From contig NC_092339.1 of NCBI RefSeq assembly GCF_046630445.1, forward strand, positions 76,464,001 to 76,528,000: a stretch of 64,000 nucleotides of DNA, given 5' to 3'. The first letter of the stretch is position 1, and each line of letters starts with the position of its first letter. The notes beneath the pieces were generated by a model. It had not been told where the DNA came from. It did no database searches and saw nothing but the letters and a program-made list of their open reading frames with translations. Shown piece by piece: positions 1 to 11,284 of the stretch. Position numbers and translations under genes: made by a program. Source of the stretch: Rutidosis leptorrhynchoides (Eukaryota; Streptophyta; Magnoliopsida; Asterales; Asteraceae).

Positions 1-347
1 CGAAAGGATAAAATTTCCTAAGTGTTTGATCTTGCCAATACTTAGATGCTTCGCAATGCTAAATTTGCCTAAGGATCGATTTGCCGGACTTAGAAGATTC
101 ATAATGATTAAAAGGCTATTTCGCATAAAGTACGCGTTTGTTATGTGCACAATAGCGAATGCGGAAATTGCAAAGGGCAAGTCTGAATTATGAATATATA
201 ATAAAGTAAAGCGCTATATAAATAAAAACGTTGCAACTGCGAAATGTAAATATGATAGTAATATTAAGCGCGTAAACAGCGCGGATCATTACAAAAAAAC
301 GCAATTCAGATTGCGAAATATACATATGAACACTAGCTAAGACAAAT

Positions 348-2231
348 CTAAAGCTCCAACGCTTTAATGTCTGCGAATGTAACGCCCTCGCGCTGGCTGA
401 ATTCCTCCAGGGCAGGTATGCGGACCTTTTCAACTTCCTTCTTCGCTCTTGAAAGCGCTTCTTGAGCATCGTCGGTGGCACAAATTTCATTCGCCATGTC
501 TGAAGGGAGGGGTTGAGAAAGATCGCCAAGCTGGCACAACAGATCATACCATTCACAGCGAGTGGCAAGTTTTAATGCTTGGGCATACGCCTGAAATTTT
601 TCAGTGACTAGATTGGAATCCATCACTTTATCCGCGAATTCTGGTAGATATTTGACCAGCTGTGTGAATTCTTTTTCTGCACTTTCCGCTCTCTTTTTGA
701 GTCTAGCGTTCTCCTCCATAGCCTTTTTAAGCTGCGCCTCAGCCCTTTGCGCTTTTCTTTCGTGAGCGTTGGCAATCTTCACTACATTATCATATTCATC
801 TGACATCTCGGTGAAACGCTCCATGCTGTCTACAGTTAGACAAATTGCATTGTAGCAATTATGCAGTCGCTGTCTTGCAGCTTCGGGATATGATAGATTG
901 CGATATTGCTCTTTTGTATCCTTAGGAATAAATTTGTAAAGCTTGCGGTATAGTTGATTGGCTTGTTCTGCTGCTGCGGTTTCTTCCGCATCATCTTCTC
1001 CTTCCTCCTCTCGATTAGATGCTTCTGCGTCAGAAGGAAGAGATAAATTTTCATGCCCGGGCTCTTCCAGAATATCTGCGGGGATGTTCCCAGTGATATT
1101 GTAGAGCGGTGTTGCTTCAGCGGATGAATCTGAAAGGACAACTACAAACAGATAAGCAAATATAGTAAGCTTATACGACAATAATACATGCGTAATAAAT
1201 ATATACTGCGAATACATAATCACTTACTCGCTTCTCGATCAGAAAGGGACCGCAGTCGTCTTTTGCGTGGAGTGGTGGCAGTTTCTGTAACTTTCCGCTT
1301 ACCGCGGTCTTCTCCACCAGAAATAAAGCATGTATTGATGATTGGCTCATCAATAGGAATAATCTCGCCGTCGCCATTTTTTAGGCGACGAGCAGGACTG
1401 ATCCTACTAATGTCTGTCGACCTCATGATTAGGTCAAGCGAAATCACTGCGACAATAAATTGTATAAGGTTTGCGAAGAATAAGCATAAGTGTATTATAT
1501 TAATACGTTGAGAAGAGTATAAGCGAAATACCATTATTTGTTTGGTCGACCAAAAGAGCGTCATAGTCGCTCCATGGCCATTGAATGGAGACCCTGCCAA
1601 TGTACAGTGGTATATTTGAATATGCTCGCAAAATTAGGCCCGCATTTTTGAGTGTCTTGAGAATGTCATTCTCAAGAACATCAAGTATAGGCTTCTCATT
1701 GAGAGTGGGATCAAGTTTTGTACACCATCTTCTTGGTATATCACTATCCACATAGGCGGTGTCGTTAATATAAAAGAAAGAACTGCGCCAGTTGCCGATT
1801 GAGTCTTTTGGCGATGTCATTGTGCCAAATTTGCTGCGGAATGAAAACCATCCCACATCGTACAGCACCAGGCTATTGCACGTGCGAAACACGTTTAGCA
1901 GCGGTTGTACGTTGGTGGCATTGCAAAACATCTCAAACAAAACAATTTTATTAATTGCGTTTGGATGAAGCTACGCCATGGAAATCTTATAATACTCACA
2001 AACATTGCGGAAGAATTGAGTAAGCGGGAATCGTAGGTTGCCCTGTGAAATGGCAGCCTCATAAACGGAAATCATCCCCTTAGGGGAGGTGTCAGCTCGT
2101 TGTTCTGCTGCAGGTGCGGTAGGGACAAACTGTGCAAGTGGGGGATACCACTCCTGTAAGGTTTGGAGTTTCGCTTCCGTCATATAGGAAACGTAACCTC
2201 CAGGAGTATGCATAGATGAAGAAGATGCCAT
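348..2231 (-). pseudogene. Antisense extra ORF with putative gypsy-type transposase (Transposase_28) domain, one nonsense codon
   Basis: Exons on the - strand: 2231-1532, 1446-1228 and 1129-348. The introns (1447-1531 and 1130-1227) have GT-AG ends and matching phase 1, giving 566 codons. Start ATG at 2231-2229 (MASSSSMHTPGG). Residues ~60-130 (RFPLTQFFRNVCEYYKI... FEMFCNATNVQPLL) match the pattern of the putative gypsy-type transposase domain family. The last exon is an acidic stretch (EEEGEDDAEE) followed by a long charged coiled coil (HERKAQRAEAQLKKAMEENA). Codon 87 is TAG (1971-1973), and the domain continues in frame straight after it. This is therefore a point nonsense change rather than a boundary, unless the codon is removed by unrecognised splicing. 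The function of these extra ORFs is unknown. It lies antisense to the host retroelement, just upstream of the PPT and LTR. Confidence 0.7.
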
Positions 2232-2679
2232 TTGTGGAAAGAAAAATAAAACGGATGTTGAATTAAAGAAATTAGAGGTTGAATTGATTAATTGCAAGAA
2301 ACGAGTGTGGTCAGATGAATATGATTGAACGCGTAATTGAGAAAGAAAGCGTAAAGTTTTTATGCGGGTTATCCAGCTATTTATAATTGGAATTAGGGCG
2401 AGTAAGTTGGAAAGGCAATGATTACATTTACATGGCTAAAATTACTGCAACGTGTAAACGGTAATTTTCTAGCCGTTACAACGTATTGATTTGATGGAAT
2501 TGCGAAAATTACCGTTATGTTTACGCGTTTAGCCTAATAAAAACAACGGTAATAAATTGGTGGTAAAAATTATAAAATAATACTCGCGAATAAATTTTAA
2601 GGGAGCACTTCTTTATTTTTAGAGTTTATCATGATACATTTGCTTCGAGAAAATATATCATAATAAACTGTGGGGGACT

Positions 2680-3101
2680 TGATCATATACATGGCATTGT
2701 ATATGTGTGTTTTATTTGCTAAAGGCTAAAAGCAGAATTGCGCGGACTCTAAAGCTAAGATATGCAATATTCGCTGAAAGTAAAGTGCACCAGTTATGTT
2801 TCCGCGTTAATAAGGGACTGCGGTTTAATCCGCTGAGTTTCCGCGGATGGTTGGGTAATTCGCAGAACCGCGGATATCTCGAATACTATAAATAGGGAGC
2901 TTGGCCTCTCATTTATGGGTTGTTGATTCTCTGCCATTTGCCGGAGCCTTTGTAATTTCCACTTGTGAACTTGCTCAAGGGATTTTTGCATCGCGCTAAG
3001 GTGAATCATGCTAATTGACAATCAAGACCGGGTCGGGGTGGTTGATCACTTGATAGTTAAAGTGAATGACGATCATCGGGGCCCAAAATAATCATCAAAC
3101 A
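2680..3101 (+). repeat. 3' LTR of the Tat-like element
   Basis: About 422 bp, from TG just after the polypurine tract TGGGGGAC to CA at 3100-3101. TATAAATAG at 2887-2895 is the likely U3 promoter, with the R region following. Boundaries rest on TG/CA ends and the PPT only. The partner LTR is outside the window, so the right boundary is the weaker one. Confidence 0.55.
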
Positions 3102-4094
3102 TTCCATCCTCCATTATAATCTTATTGCACTCAATCCGTAATTAAGCAACATCATTAATTAGGGATTGATCAAGTATCACCTCCCGAATGGTAAACGTAG
3201 CATTTAAGGCTACATTTAAACTCACTATATTTAAGTTTATAAAATCAGTTAAATTAATTATAAAGTATAATTATTTATTTTTAATACCGACTTTTTCTTA
3301 TTTAAACTTGATACAAGTATTTATTCTGAGTAACCTAAAGTTATAAATATAGAATTAAGTTATATATAGAATGCTTTTCCTAAATGGATAGATATAATTG
3401 AAAATTAATAAGTTTAGAAAATGCATTTTATGATATAGTTCTAGTGAAATTAGTCCCATAATAAGTAAGAGAAGCATAACTATGAACTATTTTAAAATAA
3501 ATTTAGGTGGTAAAGTCGACCCACCAGCCCAAACCCCACCTGTTAAACCAAATCCAACTCGAAAATTAAACAGATTTTTGGATTTCGACTCAGAATTTCA
3601 ACCCTAATCCATTTATTGTCGTGTAAGTTGTGACTTGTGAGTAGGAATAACACAGTGACCCTTATACTTTAGTCAGTGGTGGATCCTTAACATGCCTAAT
3701 GTATTCTAACCTGATTAACATAACCAAGTTGAACAGATTTCAAATTCTAAATCCAAAAAATGAAACCAAACGACTTAGATTTGGAACATAAATACAATGT
3801 CTAAGCATATCAAAACTCGAAAACGGTATTACTTAAGTGGTCCATCACTCCATCAGACAGGCTTGATCGGAATTGATTAAAATTTTACAAATCGTTTAAT
3901 AATAACTACATAAACTACACTAAATGAACAACACCTAGTTTGCATTTGCGAACTAACCGTTGTGTATAAGCTTTCACTGTTGGTTTCCAATTCTCCCAAA
4001 CCGTTCATCAACACGAACAAATTTCAAGAATATGCAAGTAACAAAAGTGCTCTAGCACCCAAAATCACATGTATACAGATACAGATACAGGTCT
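3102..4094. other. AT-rich interval between retroelement and PAN-like gene
   Basis: No coding or repeat structure recognised. It contains the 3' untranslated region and terminator of the - strand gene that ends at 4095. Confidence 0.5.
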
Positions 4095-7024
4095 TCAAGA
4101 AGTTATAACGCCCGAGACCCAAGGAACAAACATTGGTGCATTTGGATGACGATTTCTGTAATTTTCTGAATACATGTCTTTATAGTTTACTTTAGGCTTT
4201 TCATCCTGCATATCACATATAACAAATCATGGATCATAAATTACTATATATTGTTTCATATTAAATAAAAGATATGCAAAAAAAACTGAATAAGGAACTT
4301 ACATATTTTAGCCAACATTCTTGAAGTTTATGTTCATATATATCAGGGGAATGGCATCCTTCCTCAACTGGACAATAAACCCATATATTACATTTTAATT
4401 CATTAGGTTTAGCATTTTTAGCATGATCCAAACAAGCTTGGCAACAATCATAAGCACTCTCTTTATGATGTGTAAGTCCCCATTTGACCGCTTGACCACC
4501 GAAATCGGTATGAAGTTCCACATTACATTCAGGTGGTAGCCTCCTACCAGCTAGAATCGTATCATCTGGAGATTAACAAATTTCATTTCATCATAACTAA
4601 ATAATTTTGACATTAAAAAAATAAAATAAAATATAAAGGTTTATTTACCAAAATCATCTTCACCCTCAGGTTTGTCATTATGTTCGGTGTTGATAATGTT
4701 AACAGGTATCCACAGACCAATATCATCCAAGAGCTCAGCCCATTTAGACTTCAGTGCTCTTGCAAGTATTCCTAAATACATAATACACACAGATTACAAC
4801 TTATGAAATCCATATAATGGAGTAATAAAAACACGATGTTTCCTTAAAAAACATTTGTAATTGGTCTGGAGAAAATTAGACGACCTGCTTCTTCTGGTAA
4901 GATAGTTGAATTTGAGGACTTTCCACGTATTAACCTTTTGACTTCTTTGACCTTTTGCTTCCTCCAGCGTTGAACAGCTTCTGTGCATAACAAAAGTCTT
5001 AATAACATTTATAGAGATTATGGTCTTTATACAGTATCAAATGGACAACGTAAGTGTGAAATACTCGTGTCATTGTGATGACTTTATAGGAAACAACTGT
5101 TTCTATCAGAATCATAATCATTATATTCAAATATTTCGTTTTCCTATATATGGTTCTTTTGCTACTTGTACTTTTTTTTATACTTGAAAAAATATAATAT
5201 ATTTACACCAAATCTTATATTGAAGTAATTTCATTGGCATTCAATGTCAAGGTACGACAAACAACTAATTAAGTCCAGCGATTGATAATTTCTAAATGAC
5301 TAAGAGGTTCGGAATAATTTCAAAACTTCGTCTGGTTTTTGGTTTATTATCCTACCAAAAGTGCTTTCAAATTAATACTTCGAAGAGACTTGAAATTAAT
5401 AACTATTTCAAAACAGATATTCCATCACAAGGAATCACCAATTCACTAATCACTAATATTTGATAAGTTTCTTCGCAGCGACATGTTTATGCTTTTAAAA
5501 TCTTAATAAAACTACCTTTAAAAGTACATAGATAATCACAAAAATGGAGCTAAGTTATACATTTGAAACTTAGCAAACAATTTAATACCAAGATTCTCGC
5601 TATGTATTCTGCTGAAAACATGTAACGAGATTTACCATACAGAAACCGTTAAGAGGCTTGGTATCACTAAATAGTTACTCTCTTAATCCTTAATACAAAA
5701 GCATCTCATTTATTCACATACGTCAAACACAACTTCTTTCATAAATACTAATAGCAAATACGTCCCGGAAAACATGATACAGATTTAAAAGGTAATAAAT
5801 GCTTATGATTTAAGCATGTGTATGTTTGAAACAATAAATAAGCATATTAATCCAATGTCCCCAATGTTAGGTAATTGATTCTCATGTGACATAAATTCAT
5901 ATTTTTGCAAGAAAGTGATTATTCTCTAATTCTTTATCCATATTGATGCTAATAAAGTAGTTAACGGAATACTTAAGAAACAAGCAAAGATCTAAAACAT
6001 AATCACAGTTGCACATGATGTGACTTCCATAAATGGAAATAAAGAAAGTACTAAAGAAAAACATACCATTCTGTAAAGTTGTGTTACCATTTGCGTTCGC
6101 AGCTCTTAGTACTTCTACAAGCTCATCCCTTAACTTCTGCTTCAATGGTTGCGGTAATTGGACTACATCTTCTCCATTAAATTGTTTCTTGATTTCTTTA
6201 ACCTATTAATAATAGCAAAGCACAATAAAAAATATGAACTTTAACTCAATTACAACTCACTAGCAACTAAAAAATCTTACCATTTCAATAAGCTTTATAG
6301 GTTCAGAGTCTATCCGCATTTGCACCGACTCTTCCATTTTCCTAATTTGATCGGGCGTGTAGCTAATAGCTTTACAAAAAAAAAAAAAAACACACATCAA
6401 TTCAACCAAAACCAGTCTTTTTCTTCACAAACAAACAGAAATACAAAATTGAGATTTGGCCAATTGGGGCTTTCCCAAAACCCTCAAATCAAAAATCTTG
6501 TAACAATATCAAAATCTGGCATCAATGAATCTATGATTGGGGTATATTTATACAAATAAAAAATACCTCATTAATTTATCTTACACATAACCCATAATTG
6601 AAATCACATATGACCAAACAATACAAAAAAGGGCCTACTTTACAATTTGGTGTCATCAAACACCAAAATTAACAAATGGGTTTAGCAATTAAGACAAGAA
6701 AACCCTAACTGAATCACAAAGAAACAAACAAAACATCAGCAGAAACGAAAAAAGACATAAAATTTACAACTTTGTGTCATCAAACAACAAAATTAACAAG
6801 TGGGATTTACAATTAAGACTGAAAAAAAGGTTAAAGGATGTACCTTTATGTGAAACTTGATAGGGGTAAGAGTAAACTGAAGTATAAAGATAGTGAAAAA
6901 CATAGAGAGCAATAGCAATGTTGAATGAACATATGAAAACAGTAGTTCTTTTACAAGAATACCATTTGGGTGCTCCTGATCTCCCATTATTTGAATAATT
7001 GAAACTGTACTCTGTTCTTGCCAT
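4095..7024 (-). CDS. Single-pass membrane protein with cysteine-rich PAN/apple-like segment (332 aa, 7 exons)
   Basis: Exons: 7024-6844, 6369-6281, 6202-6067, 4980-4885, 4771-4649, 4565-4303, 4205-4095. All six introns have GT-AG ends and compatible phases. The joined length is exactly 999 nt, ending in TGA at 4097-4095. N-terminus MARTEYSFNYSNN. A hydrophobic segment at residues ~27-51 (VFICSFNIAIALYVFHYLY) reads as a signal anchor. The middle is polar (residues ~60-200, with YTPDQIRKMEESV). Residues ~221-290 are Cys-rich: HHKESAYDCCQACLDHAK, KCNIWVYCP, QECWL. That resembles PAN/apple-type disulphide domains, and the tail is PWVSGVITS. I recall a conserved plant family of this shape with no assigned function, so membership is recognised and the role is not. 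No stops or frameshifts were found. The start is the first ATG before the conserved N-terminus. A CT-rich tract lies at ~7111-7130 upstream. Confidence 0.87.
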
Positions 7025-7483
7025 TCTTTATAATCCTCTTCTTCATTTCATCATATCTGTTTGTGTATGCATATTCAAACCCCTTTCTCCCTCTAAATCT
7101 ATCTATATTCTCTGTCTCTCTCTCTCTCTACAGGATGTTTCAGATATAATATAAATAATAATTGTATGTATAGTATTTTGCAATAAAGAGGGTTTCTGAA
7201 AACAGGGACCGGACAGTGAAGGATTTTGGGCAATGTGTTCAATAAAAACACGAGTGAAATAAATCGAGAGGATTTTTAGTTCTGTGTGTGTGTCCGGGTT
7301 GATTTGGTTTTATTAACTTTTAAATTACATCTGCAATAAACATGATTAAAAAATACATAATTTCGGAAGCTTGTTCTTTTAGCTAGCTTTCAGTTAGACC
7401 CGTGTACTAGCTTTATTGACAAATTTTACCCGTCTATTGTGAAAAACTTCTATTTTAACTAACATGTTGTCCGACTTGCTTAG
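7025..7483. promoter_or_regulatory. Upstream region of the PAN-like gene, cut by an LTR insertion
   Basis: About 460 bp lie between the start codon at 7024 and the left target duplication (CTTAG, 7479-7483) of a solo LTR. It contains a CT repeat at ~7111-7130, typical of plant 5' untranslated regions. Any regulatory sequence further upstream has been pushed about 12.8 kb away. The promoter assignment is inferred from position alone. Confidence 0.4.
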
Positions 7484-7876
7484 TGTAATAACCCGACTTT
7501 TTACGTTAACTTTTCGTTGAAAACTTAACAACCGGTACTTAAAATTTACAATTTTGTATGTTTTTTTTAAATATACTATTATTAATATTGATTAGATTTT
7601 TTTTTTTTTTAAAACACTAAGGTTAGTGAAAACGAGAAAAATATATTTTAAGACAATAAAAAGTATGATTATTAATTTTAATAATTATTATGTTATATAA
7701 TAATTGAGTTTTGAAAAATCAATTTTATTAATTAGGATATTCTTAAACTAAACCCGAGAAAATTAGTTTAAACATTCATGTTTTCAGTATCTAATTTAAA
7801 AATATAATAAATAAGTATTTTATGAAACACACAAACCAGTTATGACGTCAAGAGTTTAAAAGGTTTCAAACAATAT

Positions 7877-7878
<2 letters not shown>

Positions 7879-7959
<81 letters not shown>
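7879..7959. repeat. (AT)n microsatellite
   Basis: Uninterrupted AT dinucleotide run of about 80 bp inside the solo LTR. Confidence 0.95.
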
Positions 7960-7964
<5 letters not shown>

Positions 7965-8822
7965 TTTATAAATATAAAATTAACCCGTCATTGAATCATA
8001 TTAAGATAAAATACATTGGATCTTAGCTAAAGGATAAAAATTTAATTATAACATGTGACTATACAGTAATACCCGTGTTTACCTAATTATTATACCCGTG
8101 ATATATCTATTTACCTGTGACTACACATTAATACCCGTGTATATTAATTATTACATCCGTGATATCTATTATTGAGATAGAAATATACCCTTGACATATC
8201 TATCTATTTATAACCCTAATTCATTTCATCAAACACACACATACGTACATATTCTTCCCCTCCTCAAGAACACCCACTACCATTCATCATCATCATCAAT
8301 CTTTCATCCTCAAGAACACCTTCAATAATCACTTGATCATAAAATCGTTTACATATTCGGACTCCTCTCGAAGAGCTCTACACATCTATACCAACAATTT
8401 CTTGATTAGGGTAAGTTTTAAAAACTCTAATTTTTGGGTTTTCATGTTTTTGTTACATTTTAGGGTAGATATAGTGTCTAGTGCTCAAGTCCTTGTATGT
8501 ATGCATGATAGTATTCGTTAAGTTGATTGTTTGATGACTTTTTGATGAATCACGAATTTGTTTTGTGTGAGGTCAGAAACTTGAACTTGTTGAATGTATA
8601 ATATTATGAGATAATCAGAATCCTCTTGAAAAACTAATAATTTTGGACTTTGGAATTTCGAATTTTCGTTACCGTATGCTCACGTTATGCTTAATTGATT
8701 ATTAGACCCGACTTTTGTTGATCAACGTTTTAAACAGATGAAAAACGCCATTTAAATTGATTTCTGGATTATGAGCTGAGGATTTTTGAAAAGTATATGA
8801 TTAGTACTTCACTTTTTATGTA

Positions 8823-11284
8823 TGTAGCAACCCCGACAAATCGTCAAGTGACGGCGTCGTCTACGTAGGTCCCATTACATGGTCATAAGTCTTTAAGACA
8901 ACCTTTGACCAAAATATGTCGCCTTCATTTCAAAATAAAGATTGTTTCAAAGTTTACAAGAATTGTTCATCCAAAAGTTAAGTTACAAGGTTATAAGTAC
9001 AAATGAAATCTAGTCGACACGGTTTAAAGTAAAGTCAAAAGACGCTCCATGAAATGCATGTATACTCGACATCCAATGCAAGTAACAAAAGAGTGCGGAA
9101 GCATGTATCACTTAAGCATTCAAAACCTGAGAAAAACATAGAAGAATCTGTCAACGAAAACGTTGGTGAAATCATAGGTTTAGTAAAATAAGTTGAACCA
9201 CAAGTTATAGTATAAGTCGATTTTCCGAATCGTTTGAATTCCATAAGTATTGTTGTTCACCGAGCACCCAATTATCAAAGCTTAACTGTATCATTTACCT
9301 CAGCATAAAAGTGTTAGAACATACACCGTACCAGAATATATTTCATTCGCTTAACGGTAGCGAGCCGTCCGAATGAGGGTTAGTCAAACCCGTATGGATC
9401 CACACAACATAGCCTCGCTTACACCATCTGATGTAACTAATGATAATTGAATTGAGGATTTTCGTTCAAACTCGTCCGTATCTTTGTATTCACAATTGTG
9501 TTCAATGCATAAAAGTATGAAAAAAATATATATACGTGTGAAATGTATATAAGTACGTAATGTATATGTTTCTCAGCCCACGATTTAAAAGTATAAAAGT
9601 TGTTGAAAAGTGGGACTATGATCTCACCTCGAGTGCACGAGTATAAAAGTACTTCACAAAGTAAACGTGTGCATGAAAGTTGCTTAGCCTTGACCTAAAC
9701 AAGTAAGTTGTATCAATTTACCGGTTACGACACAAGGTCGGGTGAAATGTGTTAAATTAGTCCTATGGCTCGTTACGACTCGAAAAGTATAGCATGTGAA
9801 TCACGTTGTCAAGTTTCATGCAAGAATCAAGTATAAAATAAAGACTAGAACGATTGCATAAGTGTTTAGTTAAGTTTGACTAAAAGTCAAACTTGGTCAA
9901 AGTCAAAGTCAACGGGGTCGGGTCGGGTATCCGACAATTTTTCTAAGTTATATAATCATATATGAGCATGTTGGCCAAGTTTCATGTTAATCGGAGATCC
10001 GTAGCATATCAAACATTTTACGTCAAATGACCAAGCAAAACAGCCCATTTTAGTGTATCAGGACGGTGTCCCAAAATCAGGACGGTGTCCCAATATGAAG
10101 AGTGGGACGGCGTCCCAAAATCAGGACGGCGTCCCAAATTGAAGAGTGGGACGGCGTCCCAAAAATCAGAACGGCGTCCCAATGGGCATTCAGGTCCTGT
10201 TTGCAGAAAAACACAAGTGCACGACCCAAACTTCAAACAATCACAATTTATGATCCGCAAACAATTAGAACATGTATTTTATATCACCGGAAAGCTCTTT
10301 CGACAAGGAACGCAACTAAGCACTTTTCATCAAGCAAAAACATCATATACAATAACCGAAATCCCGTCAAGTGATCAATAGAGGTTTATTTTCAAGTTTC
10401 AAGTTCATCAATTGCAATTTAAGTTTCGGGAATCCAATTTATACATATGATATGCCGTTTTGAAGGTAATGAAACATGTAATACAACTAAACACTTATCA
10501 ATAACATTAACAAGCATTCAACCCATCAAAAGTTCGTTTTAAGAGTTGTCAAACCCTAACCAAAACCTCAAAATCACTAATCATGTTAATGTAAGGTTTT
10601 CATGTCAATCAACACACCAAAACGAAGCTATTGAAGTAACTAACACTTTGAACACACAAACATTAACATCTAAACACATTTCATCATCCAAAATCAAAGA
10701 TTAAGCATACACTTTTCATTTTCAAGCTAGTTACACCAAAACATCAAGATCGAGCATACAAATCATATATTCATGTTATACACGAGCCATAGACACTAAC
10801 TAACAACATATCAAGTCAAAAACATGAATTTGAGAAATCTAGAGTTTTAGAAATGTTACCCAAAATCGGTGTAGTTAGTATCAAATCGTAGAGGATGACG
10901 AGAGGATTAAGAATATGTAGTCGGATTTGTTGTGAGCTTCCAAGATCAAAATTAGATGATGAATTTTGTGTTTGTCTTCTTGAGAGAAAAGGAAGAAATA
11001 AAAATAGGAAGAAGATGGTGAAATGAAGTGTGTGGTGGTGAGGAGTCACTAGTTAGCCAAATTTACCCGAGTGGCGAGATTAGTCCCTCAAGTTTGTTGT
11101 CGGGTGCGGGAAATAACCAAACGAATATTTTTAAAACGCAAGTTAACGAGAGATGTTATAATCGAGTAACGGGATTATCATGAACACTAGTTAACGAAGT
11201 GCACGAGTATAGGTGACGAGGGATGTTATTTAAAAAAAAAAGACGGTGTTAAAATAATTTAACGGAAAAACGCGGGATGTTACA
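8823..11284 (-). repeat. 3' LTR of the Tekay-like element
   Basis: 2,462 bp; reads TGTAACATCCCG... to ...GGTTGCTACA on the - strand. Repeated almost identically at 15254-17718. It includes a six-unit array of GGACGGYGTCCC palindromes at 10061-10180. Confidence 0.93.

Larger units (their letters stand above)
1..3101 (+). mobile_element. 3' part of a Tat-lineage Ty3/gypsy retrotransposon
   Basis: Seen: an antisense coding region (348-2231), then a purine-rich tract TGGGGGAC at 2671-2678, then an LTR-like unit starting TGATCATATAC at 2680 and ending ...ATCAAACA at 3101. The LTR has a TATAAATAG box at 2887-2895. Known: several Tat-lineage elements (Retand, Grande) carry an extra ORF in antisense orientation between pol and the 3' LTR, and some of these extra ORFs have a Transposase_28 domain. 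The arrangement here matches. Pol and the 5' LTR would lie left of the window, so the lineage is inferred and the target duplication cannot be checked. The 347 bases left of the ORF hold nothing I can name. Confidence 0.6.

Noticed and set aside
2707-2895. 62-codon frame (+)
   Set aside because: Falls in the U3 of the Tat-like LTR upstream of its TATA box; no support.
9035-9244. Identical small frames at 9035-9244 and 15466-15675, and at 10018-10381 and 16449-16812
   Set aside because: Lie in the two LTR copies; identity reflects LTR duplication, and the second pair only reads the palindrome array.
10061-10180. CRISPR-like array
   Set aside because: Plant LTR context; units are palindromes with near-identical spacers, no cas genes.
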